Positions 55,681 through 64,000 of a stretch of 64,000 bases of DNA are shown here, in pieces. This stretch comes from Sporomusaceae bacterium (lineage in GTDB: Bacteria; Bacillota; Negativicutes; Sporomusales; UBA7701). Position 1 is the stretch's first letter. Every line of letters starts with the position of its first letter. Location: assembly GCA_031460455.1 (NCBI GenBank), contig JAVKTQ010000007.1, positions 1 through 64,000 of the forward strand, given 5' to 3'. The notes below the pieces were generated by a model. That model was not told the origin of the DNA and did no database searches. It was given only the letters and a program-made list of their open reading frames with translations. A program made the position numbers and the translations under genes.

Positions 55681-56541
55681 ATGAACCTCTTTGACGACAT
55701 TCGCGGAAAAATCGCTTCTCTGCCGCGCAGTCAGAGGAAAGTTGCCCAACACATCGTGGATAACTGGGAACGTGTCGCATATGAATCGTCGACCGCGATT
55801 GCACGCCAACTTGATCTCAGTCAGGCGACAATCATCCGAACCGCCTGCGCTCTTGGTTTTGCCGGCTTCCCGGAACTTCAGGGTCATCTGCGTGACATTA
55901 TACAGCAGCGCGTTTCCTCGGTTGGCCGCCTCGACCGCGTAACCAAACGCTACGGCAAAGGCGCCGAACAAGGAAAACTGAACACGAAGGACCGGGTATT
56001 CAGGCAGTTGGCCGGAAATCTCCGGACCTTGTACACAGCTACGTCGGAAGAGGAATTATGCCGCGCCGCAGACTCCGTAATGCAGGCAGAACGCGTCTTT
56101 ATCCTGGGGATGCGTTCCTCGAGCGCTATCGCCGCCTATTTGGGCTTCAACCTCTCAATGGTTCGCCCCAACGTGATTATCCAGGCCGACGACTACAACC
56201 TCCTTGAGAAGATGAAAGCCCTGTCGGCCCGCGACGTTCTTGTCGCCATAGTCTTCCCGCGCTACACTCGTCTCGCTATCGAAGCCACCAGGAAGGCCTA
56301 TCAGTTGGGCGCCCGCGTGATTGGCGTTACCGACTCCGCCGCATCTCCCATCGGGGCGCTTAGCCACCAATCTTTCTACATTCCGGCCACCTCGACCCAT
56401 TACAACCACTCCGCCCTCGCCGCCGTAGCCCTTGTCGACGCCCTATTGTCCTACCTGTCGGTGCGCTATGCGGACAGCGTCCGCAAAGAGCTGGAATTGA
56501 TCGAAGAAGACTTCAAAAACTTCCACATATTTGAGAAATAA
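55681..56541 (+). CDS. MurR/RpiR-family regulator with SIS domain
   Basis: 286 residues. N-terminal HTH (LPRSQRKVAQHIVDNWERVAYESSTAIARQLDLSQATIIRTACALGFAGFPELQ) and a SIS domain (VFILGMRSSSAIAAYLGFNLSM). The SIS ligand in such regulators is often a phosphosugar, but here the next genes handle amino-acid-like compounds. ATG after AGGAGGGTG. Ends at an intrinsic terminator, so it is made apart from the enzymes. Confidence 0.92.
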   Translation: MNLFDDIRGKIASLPRSQRKVAQHIVDNWERVAYESSTAIARQLDLSQATIIRTACALGFAGFPELQGHLRDIIQQRVSSVGRLDRVTKRYGKGAEQGKLNTKDRVFRQLAGNLRTLYTATSEEELCRAADSVMQAERVFILGMRSSSAIAAYLGFNLSMVRPNVIIQADDYNLLEKMKALSARDVLVAIVFPRYTRLAIEATRKAYQLGARVIGVTDSAASPIGALSHQSFYIPATSTHYNHSALAAVALVDALLSYLSVRYADSVRKELELIEEDFKNFHIFEK

Positions 56542-56554
56542 CGGTACACGACCA

Positions 56555-56582
56555 GACCGGGACAACCCGGTTTTTTTTATTT
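56555..56582 (+). terminator. Terminator after RpiR gene
   Basis: CCGGG / CCCGG hairpin and an eight-base T-run, 16 bases after the RpiR stop. Confidence 0.85.
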
Positions 56583-56656
56583 TTTCGGGAGGATTTTCCC
56601 GCGACAGGCAGAATAGTATGAAAAAAGAATAGACCACTTCTTGCATCGTGATAAAA

Positions 56657-56670
56657 GTAGCAATCGCTAC
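56657..56670. promoter_or_regulatory. Inverted repeat before the dehydrogenase gene
   Basis: GTAGC / GCTAC with a four-base centre, in a region with TTGCAT (56641-56646) and A+T-rich flanks; candidate operator for the RpiR regulator. Confidence 0.4.
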
Positions 56671-56704
56671 ATAACGACTCTTTTTTACAAGGGAGACTGG
56701 TTAT

Positions 56705-57790
56705 ATGGTTGATGCAAAGTTTGCTGTAATCGGCGCCGGCAACGGCGGTATGGCCTTCGCCGGCTGCCTTTCCCTCCGCGGCGCGCATGTGCGTATCCAT
56801 GACAGCGATCCGGCCATCATGGCCGATCTTGCGGCCATGGGCTCGATTGAGGTAATCGATTCCGGCCGGTCATCGACGGTGTCAATCGGCGAAGTTTGTC
56901 CAGACCTCGACAGAGCGGTCGCCGGCGCCGACATCATCTTCGTTGTCACGCCGGCCCACACCCACCGCTCTATAGCGACCTCTTTGGCACCCTTCATCGA
57001 CCAAGGAGCCACCGTCCTTCTTCATCCCGGAAGAACAGGCGGCGCCCTCGAATTAAAGCAGGTGTTCGATACCCTTATCCCCGAACGGCGGGTCATCGTC
57101 GGCGAAGCCCAAACATTGCTGTTCGCCTGCCGAAGGTACCCCCCCAACAAGGTGGCTATCATGGGTACCAAGCGTCGGGTAACGATTGCCACTCTGCCCC
57201 AAAAAGCCGTAGGTGGTGTAATTGACAAGCTGAAACCGTTCTTCCCCCAGTTCGCGGCGGCCGAAAATGTTCTGGAAACAAGCCTGAGCAATATCGGATC
57301 CATCTTTCACCCTGCACCGACAATTTTAAACGCCGCGAGAATCGAAACATCCCCTGAACCTTTCAAATATTACATCCATGGCATTTCCCCGTCGGTAGCA
57401 AAAATACTGGAAGAGATCGACTCCGAACGTGTACGGATTGCGGAAAGTCTCGGCAAACCGGTACCGTCCGCCCTTCAGTGGCTCAGACAGGCATACGGCA
57501 TCTCCGCCTCCTGCCTGTACGATGCGATACAGAAAAACTCGGCCTACCAAGATCTCGTTGCCCCCAAATCCATTGCAGTCCGCTACTTGGACGAAGATGT
57601 GCCGACCGGACTGGTCCCGCTTGCCGCCTTAGCAAATCTTTGCGGGATACCCGCCCCGTTCACGAATTCCATAATCAGCCTGGCCTGCGTGATGCGGGGG
57701 AAAGACTATCGCCAAACAGGCAGAAATCTCGAAAGACTGGGTCTGGCAAACATGACAGTTGAAGATATCCAAACTCTGGTCAATAAATAA
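56705..57790 (+). CDS. Octopine/nopaline (opine) dehydrogenase family protein
   Basis: 361 residues. N-terminal NAD(P) fold with VIGAGNGGMAFAG (about 7-19), ENVLETSLSNIGSIFHPAPTILNAARI with the His of the C-terminal opine DH domain. Opine dehydrogenases join or split an amino acid and a 2-oxo acid through an imine. ATG after AAGGGAGA. First of three plus-strand genes with the GltS-like and OCD-like genes. Confidence 0.88.
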   Translation: MVDAKFAVIGAGNGGMAFAGCLSLRGAHVRIHDSDPAIMADLAAMGSIEVIDSGRSSTVSIGEVCPDLDRAVAGADIIFVVTPAHTHRSIATSLAPFIDQGATVLLHPGRTGGALELKQVFDTLIPERRVIVGEAQTLLFACRRYPPNKVAIMGTKRRVTIATLPQKAVGGVIDKLKPFFPQFAAAENVLETSLSNIGSIFHPAPTILNAARIETSPEPFKYYIHGISPSVAKILEEIDSERVRIAESLGKPVPSALQWLRQAYGISASCLYDAIQKNSAYQDLVAPKSIAVRYLDEDVPTGLVPLAALANLCGIPAPFTNSIISLACVMRGKDYRQTGRNLERLGLANMTVEDIQTLVNK

Positions 57791-57868
57791 AACCGCACAA
57801 AAGGAGGGCTGCCGGAAAATTACGCCATCGACATCGGACGATAAGAAGAGAAAAGAGGTGTATACAAA

Positions 57869-59230
57869 ATGAAGGGTGCTGACCTGCTCAATCTGATGCT
57901 GTACGTATCTTACCTTGGTGGTCTGTTATTTGTCGGTAAAATCCTCCGGGCCAAAATAACCCTGTTCCAGCGTCTTTATTTCCCGGCGGCTCTCATTGCC
58001 GGCTTCCTTGGGCTTGCCCTCGGACCGTTCGGGGTAAAACTGATTCCTGTCGCAATGATGAATACTTGGAGCATTTTGCCGGGACGGCTGATCGACATCG
58101 TGTTCGCCTGCGTATTTCTCGGCACGATAGTACCGTCGGTCAAACAAATCTGGCAATACGCTGGACCGCAATTGGTATACTCATGGTTTGTAGTCGCCTG
58201 TCAATGGATCGTCGGTATCGGCCTAACCTATTTTATTATTCAGCCGATCTGGAATATCCCCGCCTTTGTCGGCACGATAATCGAAATCGGCTGGGTCGGC
58301 GGTCACGGCACCGCCGGCGGCATGGCGGTCGTCTTCAAAAACCTCGGTTTTCCCGAAGGCGGGGATCTGGGGCTTACGTCGGCGACCGTCGGCCTGGTGG
58401 TCGGTATTATCGTCGGCATGATATACATCAACATTGCGGTGCGCAAAGGCTATACTTCCGTCCTCGAATCCCCCGACCAGATAAAGACTGGCAACCTGTC
58501 CGGCATTCTGCCTCCGGACCAGGAAAAAGTCATCGCCAAGAGCCGGATCACGACCGACTCGATCGAGCCGTTCGCCCTTCACCTGGGCCTGATCGGAATC
58601 TCGGTGATAATCGGTTGGTATATGCTTCAAGGCCTAACCGCATTGCATCCGAAGTTCAACTCCGTGCCGCTCTTCCCCCTGGCAATGATCGGGGGCGTTA
58701 TCATCCAACTGGTCGCCAATATAACGAAAACCGACGGCCTCATCAACCGCCAGGTGGTTGAACGCATCCAGGGTACTGCGCTCGATTTCCTGGTCGTAGC
58801 CGCGGTAGCCTCGATCAAGGTCCCGGTGGTAATAAAATACGCCATTCCGCTGCTTATCCTCATGGCCGGAGCGCTCGTTCTGATGCATATCGTGACCTGG
58901 TATTTGGCCCCGCGAATCTTCCCGGATTCCTGGTTTGAAAGAGGGATTGCCGAATACGGCGCTTTATGCGGTGTGCTGGCGGTCGGTCTGATGCTGCTGC
59001 GGGTCGTCGACCCCGACCTCAAAACCGCGGCGCCGAAAGCCTTCGCCTTCGAACGTCCGTTTTTCAGTCCGTTCGTCGGCGGCGGTCTTGTGACCGCGGT
59101 CGTGCCGATCTTCGTGCACGAACTGGGAGCTCTTGCCGTTATCGGCGCCTCGGCCGCCCTAGCGGTGGCACTGATGGGCCTGGCTTATCTGTGCGGCTGG
59201 TTCCGACCGCATCCGGGAGCATACAGATAG
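57869..59230 (+). CDS. GltS-like sodium/glutamate symporter family protein
   Basis: 453 residues, about eleven hydrophobic segments. The GltS-type repeats include the IIEIGWVGGHGTAGGMAVVF loop and VHELGALAVIGASAALAVALM. Family: Na+-coupled uptake of glutamate. Substrate here may be glutamate or an N-substituted glutamate such as an opine, by context. ATG after AAAGAGGTG. Confidence 0.88.
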   Translation: MKGADLLNLMLYVSYLGGLLFVGKILRAKITLFQRLYFPAALIAGFLGLALGPFGVKLIPVAMMNTWSILPGRLIDIVFACVFLGTIVPSVKQIWQYAGPQLVYSWFVVACQWIVGIGLTYFIIQPIWNIPAFVGTIIEIGWVGGHGTAGGMAVVFKNLGFPEGGDLGLTSATVGLVVGIIVGMIYINIAVRKGYTSVLESPDQIKTGNLSGILPPDQEKVIAKSRITTDSIEPFALHLGLIGISVIIGWYMLQGLTALHPKFNSVPLFPLAMIGGVIIQLVANITKTDGLINRQVVERIQGTALDFLVVAAVASIKVPVVIKYAIPLLILMAGALVLMHIVTWYLAPRIFPDSWFERGIAEYGALCGVLAVGLMLLRVVDPDLKTAAPKAFAFERPFFSPFVGGGLVTAVVPIFVHELGALAVIGASAALAVALMGLAYLCGWFRPHPGAYR

Positions 59231-59268
59231 GTTGACGATGACACTATAGCTGACGGGAGGAAAAAAGT

Positions 59269-60309
59269 ATGAACGCCAAACAATGCGACATCCTGTTCCT
59301 GTCCCAAGAGGACGTAATCAGGGCGGGGGCAATGGATATGAGCATCGCCGTACCCCTGATGGAACAGGTGTACCTCGAACATCATCGGAAAAATTACGTG
59401 CTGCCCGGGAAATGCGTCCTGCGCTGGGGCGATGGGGACAGCGAATGGACCCGCGGGCGCATCAACGCCATGCCGGGCTCGATCGGCGGCGACATCGAGG
59501 CCGTCGGCATCAAATGGATCGCCAGTTGCCCGCAAAATCCGTTCCGTCATGGCCTGCCCAGAGCGTCGGCGGTCATTATCCTCAACGACCCGGAAACGCT
59601 CGTGCCGATTGCGGTCATGGACGGAACGGTCATCAGCGCCGTCCGCACCGGCGCCAATACCGGCGTCGCGGCAAAATATCTCGCCCGTCCGGACGCCAAA
59701 ATACTCGGCCTGATCGGGGCAGGAGTGCAGAATCGCACGCAGCTCACCGCCTTACTGCAAGTGTTGCCGGCAATCGAAGAAATCCGCATCTTCGACCCCG
59801 TTCCCGAACGACGCCAGCAATTCGCGAAAGACATGTCCGCGCAGACCAAGCGCGCCGTCATCCCCGCCAATTCAGCCTGGGCGGCGCTCGAAGGGGCCGA
59901 CATCTACGTAACGGCAACATCGACCTCCACACCGATAATCAAAAGCGACTGGGTCGTCCCGGGTCTGTTCTATTCGCACGTAGGCAGCCACGAGTGCGAA
60001 TTCGACGCGATAATGAAAATGGACAAAAGAGTGGTCGACGACTGGGAGCAGATCAAGCACCGCGGCGTGGAGAGCCTCGCCATCATGCACGCTCAAGGCA
60101 TGATCGACGATTCGGCGGTATCAGCCGAAATCGGCGCCATCATTGCCGGCGCGAAACCTGGCCGCGCAAGCGACAAAGAAACCGTCTATTTCAACACCGT
60201 CGGCCTGGGGATTCAGGACGTCGCCCTGGGATCCGCAATCTACAAGCGAGCGCTGGAAGGCGGTTTCGGCACCAAACTGCGCCTGTGGGACACGCCGTTC
60301 GCCCTGTAA
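59269..60309 (+). CDS. Ornithine cyclodeaminase / mu-crystallin family protein
   Basis: 346 residues, the usual length. NAD-binding core ILGLIGAGVQNRTQLTAL, DGTVISAVRTGANTGVAAKYLARPD, FDPVPERRQQ, and the family motif DDWEQIKHRG with VGLGIQDVA. Members act on cyclic or acyclic imines and amino acids (OCD, ketimine reductase, alanine dehydrogenase of archaea). ATG after GGGAGG. Confidence 0.88.
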   Translation: MNAKQCDILFLSQEDVIRAGAMDMSIAVPLMEQVYLEHHRKNYVLPGKCVLRWGDGDSEWTRGRINAMPGSIGGDIEAVGIKWIASCPQNPFRHGLPRASAVIILNDPETLVPIAVMDGTVISAVRTGANTGVAAKYLARPDAKILGLIGAGVQNRTQLTALLQVLPAIEEIRIFDPVPERRQQFAKDMSAQTKRAVIPANSAWAALEGADIYVTATSTSTPIIKSDWVVPGLFYSHVGSHECEFDAIMKMDKRVVDDWEQIKHRGVESLAIMHAQGMIDDSAVSAEIGAIIAGAKPGRASDKETVYFNTVGLGIQDVALGSAIYKRALEGGFGTKLRLWDTPFAL

Positions 60310-60338
60310 CCTGGCTCAGCGAAGCCATCAGCTATATA

Positions 60339-60381
60339 ACGAAAAGCGGTTGAGGGATTTCTCCCTCAACCGCTTTTCGTC
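60339..60381. terminator. Bidirectional terminator, OCD-like / hisIE
   Basis: AAAAGCGGTTGAGGGA / TCCCTCAACCGCTTTT stem with a four-base loop; T-run both sides. Confidence 0.9.
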
Positions 60382-60394
60382 CAAAAAATCCGTT

Positions 60395-61039
60395 TCATTT
60401 CCGCCGGCTCTTGAGCTCGGCGAAGAGTTCTGTCGGCGTGATGTCGTGGTGGGCCAGTAGCACAAGGCAGTGGTACCACAGATCGGCCATCTCGTAGAGG
60501 ATTTCCTGCTTGTCGTCGTTCTTCGAGGCGATGATCGTCTCCGCCGCCTCCTCGCCCACCTTTTTGAGGATTTTGTCCCGTCCCTTAGCGAACAGGTAGT
60601 TAGTGTAGGAGCCCTCCTTGGGGTTCTTCTTGCGGTCGTTGATAACGTTATAGAGATCGTACAACACCGTCATCGCCGGCTGATAATCGGCGGCCGCTGA
60701 CGTGTCCCGCTCAGTCTCGGCCCCATCCAGGCGGCGGCTGAAGCAGGAAAATGTGCCCTCATGGCACGCGGCGCCCTGCTGGTCCACCTTGACCAGCAGC
60801 GTATCGCCGTCGCAGTCGTAGTAAACCTCGCGTACCTTCTGAACATGCCCCGAGGTCTCGCCCTTCTGCCACAGCGCCTGCCGGCTGCGGCTGTAAAACC
60901 AGGTCACCCCTGTTTCCAGCGTCTTGGCCAGCGACGCCGCGTTCATATACGCCAGCATCAGCACCGCGCCCGAGGCGGCGTCCTGGACGACCGCCGGCAC
61001 AAGGCCCTGCTGATCGAATTTAATCATATCCATGTTCAT
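60395..61039 (-). CDS. hisIE: Bifunctional phosphoribosyl-AMP cyclohydrolase / phosphoribosyl-ATP pyrophosphatase
   Basis: 214 residues. HisI domain (about 1-110) with [23 protein letters not shown] and [10 protein letters not shown], Cys ligands in GAACHEG; HisE domain (120-214) with [27 protein letters not shown]. Steps 2 and 3 of histidine synthesis. Start overlaps hisF stop (ATGA). Confidence 0.95.
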   Translation of the reverse strand: MNMDMIKFDQQGLVPAVVQDAASGAVLMLAYMNAASLAKTLETGVTWFYSRSRQALWQKGETSGHVQKVREVYYDCDGDTLLVKVDQQGAACHEGTFSCFSRRLDGAETERDTSAAADYQPAMTVLYDLYNVINDRKKNPKEGSYTNYLFAKGRDKILKKVGEEAAETIIASKNDDKQEILYEMADLWYHCLVLLAHHDITPTELFAELKSRRK

Positions 61040-61794
61040 AGCCTGACCTCCACACCGCGCGAGCGGAGATATTCTTTCACCTGGCGGACGGTGAACTGTC
61101 CGTAGTGAAACACCGACGCGGCCAGCACGGCGTCGGCTTTGCCGTCCACAAGCACATCGTAGAAATGGGCAAGTTCGCCCGCCCCTCCCGAGGCGATCAC
61201 CGGCACGTCCACCGCTTCGGAAACCGCCCGCGTCAGGGGAATGTCATAGCCGTCCTTCGTCCCGTCGCGGTCCATGCTGGTGAGGAGGATCTCCCCCGCT
61301 CCGAGAGCGGTTCCCTCCTTGATCCACTCCAGCACGTCGATGCCGGTCGAGGTGCGGCCGCCGTTTACATAGACCTCCCACTTGCCCGGCCCGGCCTGGC
61401 GGGCATCGACTGCCAGCACGATACACTGACGACCGAAGCGCTTGGCGCCCTCGGCCAAGATGTTCGGGTTCTTCACCGCCGCCGTGTTGAGCGACACCTT
61501 ATCTGCGCCTGCCTTCAGCATCGTCCTGATGTCGGCCAGTGTGCGGATGCCGCCGCCGACGGTAAAGGGGATGAAAACCTGGGCTGCCGTCCTATTGACC
61601 ACATCCACCATCGTATCGCGTTCCTCGGCCGACGCGGTAATATCGAGGAAAACCAGCTCGTCGGCGATCTCGCGGTCATAGACCGACGCCAGTTCCACCG
61701 GGTCGCCGGCGTCGCGGAGGCCGACGAAATTTGTTCCTTTGACTACCCGCCCGTCCTTTACGTCCAGGCAGGGGATTATCCGTTTCGTGTACAC
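61036..61794 (-). CDS. hisF: Imidazole glycerol phosphate synthase, cyclase subunit
   Basis: 252 residues. [20 protein letters not shown] and VLAVDARQ hold the two catalytic Asp; TIM barrel. Forms IGP and AICAR from PRFAR with ammonia from HisH. GTG start after GGAGGAGGG, 19 bases inside the end of hisA. Confidence 0.96.
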   Translation of the reverse strand: MYTKRIIPCLDVKDGRVVKGTNFVGLRDAGDPVELASVYDREIADELVFLDITASAEERDTMVDVVNRTAAQVFIPFTVGGGIRTLADIRTMLKAGADKVSLNTAAVKNPNILAEGAKRFGRQCIVLAVDARQAGPGKWEVYVNGGRTSTGIDVLEWIKEGTALGAGEILLTSMDRDGTKDGYDIPLTRAVSEAVDVPVIASGGAGELAHFYDVLVDGKADAVLAASVFHYGQFTVRQVKEYLRSRGVEVRL

Positions 61795-62531
61795 GCTGCG
61801 CCCTCCTCCCCCCGGGCCGCTTTCAGCGCCGCCGGCAGGCTGACCGCGCCGGTGTAAAGGGCCTTGCCGATGATGACCCCTTCCACCCCGTCGGCCTCCG
61901 CCGCCCTTACCGCGGCTACATCGGCCAGACTGCTCACCCCGCCGGAGGCGATGACCGGCACGCCCGCCGCCCTGGCCAGGGAGCTGGTGGCGGACACGTT
62001 GACGCCGGTGAGGGTACCGTCGCGGGAAATATCGGTATAAATTATGCGGGCCACCCCGGCGGCCGCCATGCGGGCGGCAAGCTCCTCCGCTCCCACGCCG
62101 CCGCTCACGCCCCACCCCTCCACGGCCACGACGCCGTCCTTGGCGTCGATGCCGACAACAATGCGGTCGCCGTAAGCCGCGCAGGCTTGCTTCACCAGCT
62201 CCGGCTGCTTTACGGCCACAGAGCCGAGGATGACCCTCGCCACGCCGGCCGCGAGGACGGCGTCGACAGCGGCGAGGGTGCGGATGCCGCCGCCCAGTTG
62301 GACGGGGATGCACACCGCCGCGGCGATCCGCTTGACGACCGCCATATTTACCGGCTGACCGGCAAGAGCGCCGTCGAGGTCGACGACATGGAGATACTCC
62401 GCCCCCTCGGCCGCCCAGCGCAGCGCCATGGCCGCAGGGTCGTCGGCATAAACCGTCTCGGCGTCGAACCGGCCCTCGGTGAGGCGCACGCATTTGCCGC
62501 CGCGGATATCGATCGCGGGAAAGATTATCAT
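61776..62531 (-). CDS. hisA: ProFAR isomerase
   Basis: 251 residues. [14 protein letters not shown] and [14 protein letters not shown] carry the two Asp residues of the barrel. Start ATG overlaps hisH stop (ATGA); its end overlaps hisF. Confidence 0.95.
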   Translation of the reverse strand: MIIFPAIDIRGGKCVRLTEGRFDAETVYADDPAAMALRWAAEGAEYLHVVDLDGALAGQPVNMAVVKRIAAAVCIPVQLGGGIRTLAAVDAVLAAGVARVILGSVAVKQPELVKQACAAYGDRIVVGIDAKDGVVAVEGWGVSGGVGAEELAARMAAAGVARIIYTDISRDGTLTGVNVSATSSLARAAGVPVIASGGVSSLADVAAVRAAEADGVEGVIIGKALYTGAVSLPAALKAARGEEGAACTRNG

Positions 62532-63145
62532 ATGGCAAGCTCCTTAAAATTGGCGAGGATTTTCAGACCGGCGTCGCCGGACTTCTCGGGGTGAAACTGA
62601 ACGGCGTGCACATTGCCCCGGCCCACGGCCGCCGTCACTCTGCCGCCGTACTCCGTCCAGGCCGTTATCAGGGCGGGGTCGTCCGGCACGGCGTGGTAAC
62701 TGTGCACGAAATAAACATAGGGGTTTTCCGGCATCCCGGCAAACAGCGGGCTCGCCCCGCTAAACTCCAGGCTGTTCCAACCCATATGCGGCACCTTCAG
62801 GCCCGGGGCGACCAAACGGCGCACCATGCCGGGGAAAATCCCCAGCCCCGGCACCCCAGGGTCCTCTTCGCTGCCGTCAAAGAGAATTTGCAGCCCCACG
62901 CAAATGCCGAGCAGCGGCGTGCCCTTGGCCGCCACCGCGCGGACGACGTCGGTGAGACCGTACTCGGCGAGGTTGCTCATGCAGTCGCCGAAGGCGCCCA
63001 CGCCAGGCAGCACCACCTTGGCGGCGTCCATTATCGCCGCAGGATCGCTGGTCACGACCGCAGCCGCGCCCAGACGGGTGAACGCCTTCTCCACGCTGTA
63101 CAGATTGCCTACCCCGTAATCGATGATCGCGATCACGTTACCCAC
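62528..63145 (-). CDS. hisH: Imidazole glycerol phosphate synthase, glutaminase subunit
   Basis: 205 residues. Triad: GICVGLQIL (Cys), [11 protein letters not shown] (His, Glu). Frees ammonia for HisF. GTG start shares one base with the hisB stop (TAGTG). Confidence 0.95.
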   Translation of the reverse strand: MGNVIAIIDYGVGNLYSVEKAFTRLGAAAVVTSDPAAIMDAAKVVLPGVGAFGDCMSNLAEYGLTDVVRAVAAKGTPLLGICVGLQILFDGSEEDPGVPGLGIFPGMVRRLVAPGLKVPHMGWNSLEFSGASPLFAGMPENPYVYFVHSYHAVPDDPALITAWTEYGGRVTAAVGRGNVHAVQFHPEKSGDAGLKILANFKELAI

Positions 63146-63735
63146 TACAATACTCCTTTGCTCGACATGACGCCGACGATGCGCTCATCGACGCGGGTCG
63201 CCTCGGCGAGCGCCCGGCCGAGCGCCTTAAAAATCGCCTCATGGATATGGTGGGCGTTCCTGCCCGCCAGCAGGCGCACATGGATTGTCAGCCCGGCGTT
63301 CACTGTCAGCGCCCGCAGGAATTCCTCGGTGAGTTCGCCGGCATAGCTGCCGATAACGCAGGCCGGAGCCTCCACATCGTACTGGAGAAAGGGCCGGCCG
63401 CTCACATCGAGGGCCACCATCGCCAGCGCCTCGTCCATCGGCACAAAGGCTGTGCCGTAACGGCGAATGCCCTTCTTGTCGCCCAGCGCCCTGGCGAGCG
63501 CCTGGCCGAGGACGATGCCGGTATCCTCCACCGTGTGATGGGCATCGACGTGAAGATCGCCGTTCACCCTGGCGTCAAGGTCAAACAGACCGTGCCTGGC
63601 GAACAGCACCAGCATATGGTCGAAAAAGCCCACCCCGGTGGCGATCTCTGCCTGCCCGGAGCCGTCCAGCCCCACGGTCAGCTTGATATCTGTCTCTGTT
63701 GTTTTGCGGTCGACACTGCCGACACGTTCCATCAT
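63145..63735 (-). CDS. hisB: Imidazoleglycerol-phosphate dehydratase
   Basis: 196 residues. Metal-binding HHTVEDTG and FFDHM, HHIHEA patterns. Start at tandem ATG after GAGGTG. Confidence 0.96.
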   Translation of the reverse strand: MMERVGSVDRKTTETDIKLTVGLDGSGQAEIATGVGFFDHMLVLFARHGLFDLDARVNGDLHVDAHHTVEDTGIVLGQALARALGDKKGIRRYGTAFVPMDEALAMVALDVSGRPFLQYDVEAPACVIGSYAGELTEEFLRALTVNAGLTIHVRLLAGRNAHHIHEAIFKALGRALAEATRVDERIVGVMSSKGVL

Positions 63736-64000
63736 CTACACCTCACCACGGATAAATTTCCCGGTGGCCGCCAGAAACAAATCGTTCTCGGCCGCCGTCC
63801 CGACTGTGACCCGCAGGCAGCCTGCTAAGGCCGGCGCGGCGCTGAAATCCCGCACTCCTACCCCCCGGGCGGCCAGATAATCGGCCAGTTCCTTGGCGCG
63901 GCTGCTCCTTAAGAGCAGGAAGTTGGTCGCCGACGGGAATACCTCGACGGCGGACATTTCCCGGAGGTTCGCCGCCACACGCTCCCGTTCGGCCATTGTC
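63736..64000 (-). CDS. hisC: Histidinol-phosphate aminotransferase, N-terminal part beyond window edge
   Basis: C-terminal 87 residues only: VFPSATNFLLLRS and LAGCLRVTVGTAAENDLFL are the end motifs of HisC. First gene seen of the his run; hisG, hisD and others may lie beyond the edge. Confidence 0.85.
   Translation of the reverse strand, partial: TMAERERVAANLREMSAVEVFPSATNFLLLRSSRAKELADYLAARGVGVRDFSAAPALAGCLRVTVGTAAENDLFLAATGKFIRGEV

Noticed and set aside
59283-60353. 356-codon frame within the OCD-like gene
   Set aside because: Arg-rich shadow frame; the real gene has full family motifs and GGGAGG before its ATG.
61036-62538. Apparent 500-codon HisF with a long N-terminal extension over hisA
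   Set aside because: The hisF frame happens to stay open through hisA; the GTG at 61794 has GGAGGAGGG and gives the normal 252-residue protein.

Overview
The window (about 60 % G+C) reads as chromosome of an anaerobic, diderm, probably spore-forming Firmicute of the Negativicutes, most likely Sporomusaceae. Reasons: two T-box leaders and a cobalamin riboswitch with Firmicute-type terminators; strong GGAGG ribosome-binding sites with many GTG/TTG starts; tRNA amidation by gatCAB; many ferredoxin-type and radical-SAM proteins; and two tandem, diverged cobT paralogues, the arrangement known from Sporomusa ovata arsAB. The genus is inferred, not proven. I see no rRNA, tRNA, CRISPR array, insertion sequence or prophage.

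Left part (1-8.1 kb): on the minus strand pckA (cut by the window edge), thrC, a YbaK-type deacylase and a DUF362 ferredoxin protein lie downstream of a near-consensus promoter, followed by a small TM1266-like protein and, on the plus strand, an HD-GYP protein. pheA-aroF (minus) sits behind a T-box leader whose specifier reads as UUC (Phe). At 8.1-11.4 kb is an accessory patch: an L,D-transpeptidase, three small proteins sharing one short motif pattern, and a FliB-like Cys-cluster protein. At 11.4-14.5 kb two cobT homologues follow a cobalamin riboswitch. At 14.6-23.7 kb are a Thr/Ser dehydratase, NAD synthetase, a radical-SAM protein, zinc-ribbon proteins, a 503-residue unknown with an HTH-like C-terminus, a DEAD-box helicase with a possible attenuator in its leader, and an LUD-domain protein.

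Middle part (23.7-45.4 kb): rlmD overlaps a Lon-like AAA protease preceded by a 32-codon ORF; a CPBP membrane protease; then a long minus-strand run pcrA-ligA-gatC-gatA-gatB-diguanylate cyclase-M42 peptidase. A selenium/sulfur-type module (DUF3343, TusA-like, YedE-like) is divergent from a LysR regulator. A CBS-containing Mn-pyrophosphatase is divergent from a paired putative DNA-repair system (radical SAM plus DUF4130 protein) and a TtcA-like thiolase.

Right part (46.3-64 kb): a second T-box, with specifier GCC (Ala), precedes an Lrp-like regulator and an aminotransferase. Then come a divergent polysaccharide deacetylase, an MBL-fold protein, an Lrp/ferredoxin/EamA run, a Gate-domain membrane protein overlapping an unknown 276-residue protein, mug, a 43-codon ORF, and a catabolic-looking cluster of RpiR regulator, octopine-dehydrogenase-like enzyme, GltS-like symporter and ornithine-cyclodeaminase-like enzyme. 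The window ends in a tightly overlapping his operon (hisC-hisB-hisH-hisA-hisF-hisIE, minus strand), with hisC cut by the edge.

The most interesting systems are the imine-chemistry/glutamate-transport cluster, the three-paralogue small-protein patch beside the FliB-like gene, the Ala T-box over a regulator-aminotransferase pair, and the riboswitch-controlled diverged cobT pair.
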